Below are positions 58,208 to 64,000 of a stretch of DNA of 64,000 bases, in pieces. Every line of letters starts with the position of its first letter. Position 1 is the stretch's first letter. Origin of the DNA: CAVPJC01 sp963705155 (GTDB lineage: Bacteria > Chloroflexota > Anaerolineae > Anaerolineales > UBA4823); assembly GCA_963705155.1 (NCBI GenBank), contig CAVPJC010000019.1, forward strand, positions 124,001-188,000. The letters run 5' to 3'. The notes below the pieces were generated by a model. That model had not been told where the DNA came from. It did no database searches and was given only the letters and a program-made list of their open reading frames with translations. The position numbers and the translations under genes were made by a program.

Positions 58208-59227
58208 CTACTGCTTCTTGAATGCAACTGCTCCTTCCTTGGTAATGGCCATGACGCCCGTGTCTACCGCATAGGGCAAAACACCGATCCCATTCTTCCA
58301 CCAATTTTCCAGATAAGCGCTTCTATGGTTGTAATCATAGAGCATCTGGACACCAACGAATGTCATCATGTAGGTTCGCTGTACCATGGTGGCACTGACA
58401 GAACCATCTTCGAGTGCTGCAATGATTGGTTCTGTAATGTCAAAAGTAACTGCCTTGATTTTTCCGACATTGTTCGTTTGGCGTAAAGCAGAAGCTACGC
58501 CGGCGCCGACAGCATTGATACTTCCGATCAGATTGATATCAGGATTGGCCTGCAGCATGGCTACTACGGCATCAGTAGTTGCGGCATCATCGTTTTTGTC
58601 ATCAACTACCGTCACCAACTCCATCGCGCCTTTGGTAGCAGCAAAGGCATCCTTGATACCGCGGACACGTTCCTCTAAATTAAACCGACCTGGAACACTG
58701 GCAACGCCCACTTTACCTTTGCCACCCAGGACTTCCATCATGGTCTTGCCCATGGTGACACCTGCCGAGTAGTTTGCAGTGCCCAAATAGGTCATTCGCT
58801 TGCTGTCTGGAGCATCCGTATCTACGGTTACAACTGGAATCCCGGCAGCAATCGCCTTGTCAATTGCAGCGCTGATAGCATCTGGCTGTAGGGCCGTGAC
58901 CAGTAACCCGGAAGGTTTTGTCGAAATAATTTGCTCAAGAGCCGTTACCTGTGCAGGTGTATCAAATTCTGCGGGGCCGGTATATTGCCAGGTAACACCC
59001 AGCATTTTTGCTGCATCTTCGCCGCCGTACTGAGCATCCAGCCAGTATGGATGAGCGGCCACGTTTGAGACCATAACATATTTTTCATTGGCATTTAACT
59101 GCTGCGCTGCAGTAGCTTGTGGCACAGCAGTGGCCTGCGGTGCTTGAGCACAGCCAGCCAGGAGCGCAGCTCCACTAGCCATCCCCAATGTTTTGAGAAA
59201 ATCACGCCGATTTATATTCTTGTTCAT
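58208..59227 (-). CDS. Sugar-type ABC substrate-binding lipoprotein (Tat-like signal)
   Basis: 339 residues, intact. The N terminus NRRDFLKTLGMASGAALLAGCAQ combines a twin-arginine signal (R-R-D-F-L-K) with a lipobox (L-A-G-C). The Peripla_BP_4 fold follows: YVMVSNVAAHPYWLDAQYGGEDAAKMLGV, ALEQIISTKPSGLLVTALQPDAI, AIAAGIPVVTVDTDAPDSKRMTYLGTANYSAG, VASVPGRFNLEERVRGIKDAF and ATTDAVVAMLQANPDINLIGSINAVGAGVASAL. AAGGAGGAAT precedes the ATG at 59227. Last gene of the LacI-UroD-ABC operon; the ligand is probably a sugar or polyol. Confidence 0.9.
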   Translation of the reverse strand: MNKNINRRDFLKTLGMASGAALLAGCAQAPQATAVPQATAAQQLNANEKYVMVSNVAAHPYWLDAQYGGEDAAKMLGVTWQYTGPAEFDTPAQVTALEQIISTKPSGLLVTALQPDAISAAIDKAIAAGIPVVTVDTDAPDSKRMTYLGTANYSAGVTMGKTMMEVLGGKGKVGVASVPGRFNLEERVRGIKDAFAATKGAMELVTVVDDKNDDAATTDAVVAMLQANPDINLIGSINAVGAGVASALRQTNNVGKIKAVTFDITEPIIAALEDGSVSATMVQRTYMMTFVGVQMLYDYNHRSAYLENWWKNGIGVLPYAVDTGVMAITKEGAVAFKKQ

Positions 59228-59337
59228 TTTATTCCTCCTTAAAATTTGAAATTAAGAAAAAGGGTAGGATAGAGTGCTGGTTGTTTGTTTTGCCAAATGT
59301 ACATTTCTCCTTTCGCCTGGATCATTAATCTACTTGA

Positions 59338-60348
59338 CTATGCTTGAGATCTCTTCTGATTTAGCATATCGAAGGTAACTGCTCCAATCAGGATGACGCC
59401 ACTGATAATACTTTGCCAGTAAATGGATACATTCAACAGCACGAGTTCGTCATTGATGATGGACATCAATAAAACACCTAACAGTGAGCCCAATACTGTT
59501 CCTTCACCGCCTTTTAGACTACACCCCCCGATCACACAGGCAGAAATAACACGCAGTTCTGCTCCCTTCCCCGCCAAAGGAAAGGCAGATCCAAGACGTG
59601 ACGTTGCAATAATGCCAGCGAATCCAGCCAAGGATGCGCAGAAAACATAAACCAGAATGCGAATACGGTCTACGGGAATACCTGATAGCATCGCTGCTCG
59701 TTCGTTTCCGCCAATATAATAAAGTAAGCGTAGCCACCGGGCGCGACGTAACAAAACATCTGCAATGAACACCAATACCAGCATCAGCAGGACTGAGACC
59801 GGCACAATACTAAAATAGCCCTGACCTATAAAGAGGAAATTTTCCGGAAAATTGGATAACGGGTAACCACCAGAAATAACCAGGGTGACGCCAGAGGTAA
59901 TTCCCATCATTCCGAGGGTGGTAATCAAAGGATTGATCTCCCAATTTTGAAATAATCAAACCATTAATTAAGCCAATAACGGCGGACACGAGCAGCGTGA
60001 CCAGGATCGCAGGGACAAGTGACACGCCGCTATGCAGCAAATTTGCCATAACCATTCCACCGATGGCGAATGAAGAGCCAACCGACAGGTCAAACCCACC
60101 GGTAATTTAAAACCATTGTCATGCCGATTGCGATCACCGCATCGGTAACCAAACCGATGGCAACTGCACTCAAGTTCGAAGAATTCAAGAAGGATGGCGC
60201 TGTGAAAACCAGGAACAGAGAAACTACGATGATCACTAGAATGATTGCCAGTTCGCGTAATGCAAACAATCTGCTTAAAAGTTGATATGCGTGTCGGATT
60301 CATCAGGTTGGTTGCAAATTTTTGGTCTGCTCTATGGCTGTTCGACAT
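59338..60348 (-). CDS. Sugar ABC transporter permease (RbsC-like), frameshifted
   Basis: About 335 residues. The start at 60348 (MSNSHRADQKFATNLMNP) has GGAG upstream. After frame changes near 60270, 60108 and 59938 the BPD_transp_2 pattern appears: VTDAVIAIGMTMVL, MVMANLLHSGVSLVPAILVTLLVSAVIGLINGLIISKLG, ITTLGMMGITSGVTLVISGG, ARWLRLLYYIGGNERAAMLSGIPVDRIRILVYVF, ASLAGFAGIIATSRLGSAFP and IGGCSLKGGEGTVLGSLLGVLLMSIINDELVLLNVS. It forms the membrane channel with the ATPase next door. Confidence 0.87.
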
Positions 60349-60361
60349 GCTATACATCTCC

Positions 60362-61877
60362 TTAATTGAACCTGACCATTTCACTGGTGGCCATCGCCAT
60401 AATTTTTTCTTCAGTTGCATCAGCGCTGTGAGAGAATCCCCGTAACCACGCCCTCGTGCATGACAAGGATGCGATCGGACAATCCTAAAATTTCTGGCAT
60501 TTCGGATGAAATCAGTAGAATTGCCACCCCTTGCGAAGCAAGCTCACGTAACAAAGTATAAATCTCGACTTTAGCACCGACATCGATGCCACGGGTGGGT
60601 TCATCGCACAAGAGCAGCCGGGGCTGGAGTGCCAGCCAAAGTGCCAGGACAACTTTTTCCTGGTTTTCATTCCGCTCAATTTGATAATTTTCTGTTCCAG
60701 GGATGGTGTTTGGACATTCAATTTCTGGACATATTCTTTCGCTGTGCTATATTCTTTCGCTCGATCAATGAAACCAAAAGCAGACAGTTTTTCGAGCAAA
60801 CTTACAACAACATTTTTCTTGATATCCATGCCGAAGAACAGGCTATCTCCCTGTCGATTTTCTGAGAGGTACGCAATGCCCATCGCCATCGCTGCCTGGG
60901 GAGAATGCAGATGAATACCTTTTCCATCCACCAGGACTTCGCCTTTGGAAACCGGATTGGCACCAAACAGGGCCAGACCGACATCACTGCGCCCAGCGCC
61001 AACGAGGCCCGCCATACCCAGAATTTCACCAGCCTGGATTTTAAAGCTCACATTCTCAAAGTGTCTTGGACTAGTGATGTTCTGTGCTTCGAGAACAACC
61101 GGTCCAAGGGTGCCGCAGGGTTTTCCGTACAGATCTTCTAATTTTCTCCCGACCATCATGCGAATCACTGTTTCAACATCAATGTCGGAAATTTTTTCTG
61201 TACCTACCTTATGACCATCTCGGAGGACAGTCACACGGTCAGCGATATTAAATATTTCGTCAAGACGATGCGAGATATAGATAATACCCAAACCTTCTAC
61301 CCGCAATTGCTCGAGAAAACCGAAGAGCAGCCGGGCTTCGTGTTCTGTCAGGGAGGAGGTTGGTTCGTCCAAGATCAAGACTTTTGCATTTCGGGAAAGT
61401 GCTTTTGAAATCTCAACAACTTGTTGCTGTGCCAGGCTTAATCTACTAACCTTAAATCTTAGGATCGATGGAAATTTCAAATTTCTTTAGATATTCGCTG
61501 GCCGTTTCCTGCGCTTTTTTGCGATCTTCAAAGCCCAGCCACCCCTTGGCAGGCATTTTTCCGCCAAATAGGTTTTCTGTAATTGATAAATTCTGAAAAA
61601 GATTAAGTTCCTGGTGAACAATACTGATACCCAGATCTTGGGCATGACGTGGGCTTTGTATTAATATCTCCTGTCCATTGATTTTTATTTCGCCTGCATC
61701 TGGTTGGTATACGCCGCTCAGGATTTTCATTAATGTGCTTTTCCCAGCTCCGTTTTCACCAACCAGGGCATGTACTTCACCCTGGTATAAGTCAAAAGAT
61801 ACTTCAGACAATGCCTGAACTCCCGGGAAACCCTTGCTGATGGCTGCCATTTCCAGATAAGGGCTATTCGTCATCAT
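60362..61877 (-). CDS. Sugar ABC transporter ATPase (RbsA/MglA-like), frameshifted
   Basis: About 505 residues, two ATPase domains. Domain 1: ISKGFPGVQALSEVSFDLYQGEVHALVGENGAGKSTLMK, IVHQELNLFQNLSITENLF, LSLAQQQVVEISKALS, VLILDEPTSSL. Domain 2: ITSPRHFENVSFKIQAGEILGMAGLVGAGRSD, YLSENRQGDSLFFGMDIKKNVV, then LLLCDEPTRGIDVGAKVEIY. Breaks are near 61470, 60660 and 60425; the true end is DATEEKIMAMATSEMVRFN. The ATG at 61877 overlaps the UroD-like stop. Confidence 0.88.
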
Positions 61878-63045
61878 TCTATTGCTCCGATCCGTGCCAT
61901 AAAACCGGGAACTGATTCCCCACGTGCTGACCACAAGGTCACCTTTTTTAGCATTTCATCGGCTTCCGCCTGGCTTGGAACATAGGTCCGCATAAACAGG
62001 CCTTCCGGAGGCAGCTCAGCGAGAATTTTTTCTACTTCTGCAGGCTGACACAACAGGTAGAGATTTCGACCACTCTCTAAAATCTTGCGATAACGCGGAA
62101 TGTAGGCAGGTGTATAAGTGGGTTTTGAACCTGCCCCTGGGGTGAACTGAATCGTTTTTATTTGCGGTAAGCTCAAGAGTACATCCAGCATATTCTTCAT
62201 ACAAGCTGGACCATCCAAGTGGTAAACGCCATATTCACACCAATTACCCATCTTTTCCACTTCTGGTACAAAAAACTCGCGGAACATGTCCGGCGAAATT
62301 ATCGAAGAAAAGTCACAGGCGATCTGATCGATACGACCCGGCGCCCACAATCCCATCCAGGCCAACACATCCCCGTTGTCGTTTATAGCACTGGTCATCT
62401 GATAGGACTGTTCCATGAGCTTCACCCAGACATTTGAGATAATCTCCACCCCGCGCTTTACCTCTTGGGGATTATTTATCAAATCCATTGCCAGATCATC
62501 CATCCCACGAATCAACGAGAGCACATCCGCACCGTTACCCAACTCGGGCTTGCCCACAAAGAACTTTCCGGGGCTTCCTGGACCAACCGCTCAACGATGG
62601 TACGAAGCGTCTTCCACGTGGAATCTGATTGTGCGTCAAAACGCATATCCCAAGTTTTCCAATCAGTAATTGTTTTTGCATACCAGACACTTGTTTTGTT
62701 GAACTTCGGCCGACTACCAAACATCGCCGCCATGGCCATCGCGCCCCAGTTGACATATGCAACAGGCAGAGCTTCCCCAGCAAAATAAGTGTTTTCGAAC
62801 CAGGTAATGGCGCGCTTGTGGTTTAAATCAGGATCCTGCCACCATTGTTCGATGGCTGCCTGATCGTCATCGGCAATTGTTTCCATCCCCAGAAGCCAGG
62901 GGCCGTTATGCAAGTCCGGGGCAGGCGGTACCCTGCTGTCATCTTTAGGCGCATGGACGGCGATACAAGCACGATCGATAACACTGTGACTCCAATAGGC
63001 CAGCAGGCGGGCTTTGGCTTGGTCCCAATCCGGTTTATATAACAT
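61874..63045 (-). CDS. Uroporphyrinogen decarboxylase (UroD)-family protein, frameshifted once
   Basis: About 390 residues. It starts MLYKPDWDQAKARLLAYWSHSVIDRACIAVHAPK (ATG 63045 with GGAG upstream) and contains YVNWGAMAMAAMFGS, a break near 62552, GKPELGNGADVLSLIRGMDDLAMDLI, AWMGLWAPGRIDQIACDFSSIISPDMFREFFVPEVEKMG, VYHLDGPACMKNMLDVLLSLPQIKTIQFTPGAG and LPPEGLFMRTYVPS. This is a UroD/MtaA-like barrel, but not a haem enzyme judging by context: it lies between a LacI regulator and a sugar ABC transporter. Relatives in this setting are of unknown function; a methyltransferase-like role is possible. Confidence 0.78.
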
Positions 63046-63054
63046 AGTGCGCTC

Positions 63055-64000
63055 CTAAGACAAACGAGTTGTTTTGATCAAATCCTCATGACTTATATGG
63101 GGGCCAGGGATAAATGAAGACAGCAGGTTTTTTAAATTGGCAGCGCGTTCGTCGGCTGAAAAAGGCAAGGCGCGACTGGAGCCGCGGATGATTAATTCCA
63201 CCGGGTAGAGATACGAGACAGGTTTTTCACTGGGCGCTTGCAAGAACTTTAGGACAATTTCGCCCGCCATATACCCCAGGTCGTATTGTGGGATTTGCAC
63301 AGTGCTTAGTGGCGGTTCACTGAAGGTATCCACGGCAATATCATCAAATCCGACCAGAGCTAAATCGTTTGGTACATGCAGACCCATTTCACGGGCGGCG
63401 ATTAACCTCCAAAGGCCATCAGGTCGTTGTAGCAAAAGATAGCGCGTGGTCGCTGAAATTGGATCAGTTCCAGAGTGGCAAAATAACCTGCGGCTATGGT
63501 TGGTGCAGCATGGTGAATTAGTTGTATTTCGAAAGGTAATCCAGCATGTTCAATCGCCTGCCGGTATCCTGCCTGTCTTAAATTGGCGGTAACCCGCTCT
63601 TCTGGACCTGCCAAATGAGCGATCCTGGTATAGCCCTGATCGAGCAAATGCCGGTTGCCAATTCAGCACCACGCTGGTTATCGATATTGATATTTGCATG
63701 ATTCGGCCGTCTGGGCTCCGTGCTTAATTCAACCGTCACGAGGGGCAGTCTAGGGCCAATGATCTCTTCTAACTCTTCGCAACCCATGCGCGATCCCCAC
63801 AATAAGAGCGCATCGACACCACGGCTCAGCAACAATTCCAGGTTATTACGTTCGCGTGATAGATCTTCGTTGGTGTTGCTCAACAGCAGACTATAACCTC
63901 CCTGGAATAGGAAATCCTCACAACCCCGCATGGCTGCTCCAAAAAAAGGATTAGCGATATCCGGGATCAAAACCCCTATCGTTCGGGTTTTTCCAGTGAC
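63055..64000 (-). CDS. LacI-family transcriptional regulator, partial at right edge, frameshifted
   Basis: The helix-turn-helix N terminus lies beyond the window. Visible are TRTIGVLIPDIANPFFGAAMRGCEDFLFQGGYSLLLSNTNED, LLLSRGVDALLLWGSRM, HANINIDNQRGAELAT, GYTRIAHLAGPEERVTANLRQAGYRQAIEHAG, RPRAIFCYNDLMAFGG and LALVGFDDIAVDTFSEPPLSTVQIP. This is the Peripla_BP_3 ligand domain of LacI/GalR proteins. Breaks lie near 63650 and 63415. It ends nine bases before the UroD-like gene, so the regulator is cotranscribed with, and probably controls, the transporter operon. Confidence 0.9.

Overview
The window is GC-rich bacterial DNA that most resembles Chloroflexota (Anaerolineae-type). The evidence is large secreted proteins with Ig, PKD, lamin-tail and beta-helix modules, several of which end in the same short C-terminal 'YLP..x(K/R)' tail; BMP-type nucleoside ABC transporters; a REP-associated transposase; and dispersed 'GAAGCAATCTC' palindromic repeats. 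No taxonomic marker is present apart from one tRNA-Thr, so this is inference. Single-base indels recur every few hundred bases in unrelated genes, housekeeping ones included. Most broken frames therefore look like sequence errors. I give each gene as one span and note the frame breaks.

Left part (1-7004): a cyclophilin and a DedA/VTT membrane protein (minus), an IS110-family element with a two-hairpin upstream region that looks like a bridge RNA, uridine kinase, an unrecognised ~220-aa protein, tRNA-Thr with its terminator, a DDE element with doubled end repeats, and a GT4 glycosyltransferase.

7170-19800: a secreted metzincin-like protease, a DUF1349 protein next to a PLP-dependent dehydratase, a tight four-gene operon (DinB, SDR, GNAT, epimerase), and a secreted endonuclease/exonuclease/phosphatase protein with LTD and PKD modules.

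19890-29333 (mainly minus): an SDR, a fatty-acyl-AMP-ligase-like enzyme, an acyl carrier protein, two SGNH hydrolases, an MBOAT acyltransferase and a 38-residue membrane peptide ending WIYQGF, directly before the MBOAT gene. Together these have the parts of a Dlt-type pathway (DltA, DltC, DltD, DltB, DltX) for acylating a cell-surface polymer. They are interrupted by two plus-strand secreted proteins and bordered by a damaged RAYT transposase.

29708-37235: two giant secreted proteins, a metalloprotease/vWA/calcium-repeat protein and a right-handed beta-helix protein.

37310-57889 (plus): what looks like a nucleobase/ureide catabolic region. It contains an 8-oxoguanine-deaminase-like amidohydrolase with a promoter flanked by two TTGTnAGACAA sites, a GntR/HutC regulator, two carbamoyltransferases, carbamate kinase (carbamoyl phosphate to ATP), two BMP/nucleoside ABC transporters with three binding proteins, threonine synthase, a GT2 glycosyltransferase and a large PLP-dependent enzyme.

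58208-64000 (minus): a sugar-type ABC operon reading LacI regulator, UroD-family protein, ATPase, permease, binding protein. It is separated from the plus-strand genes by tandem hairpins.
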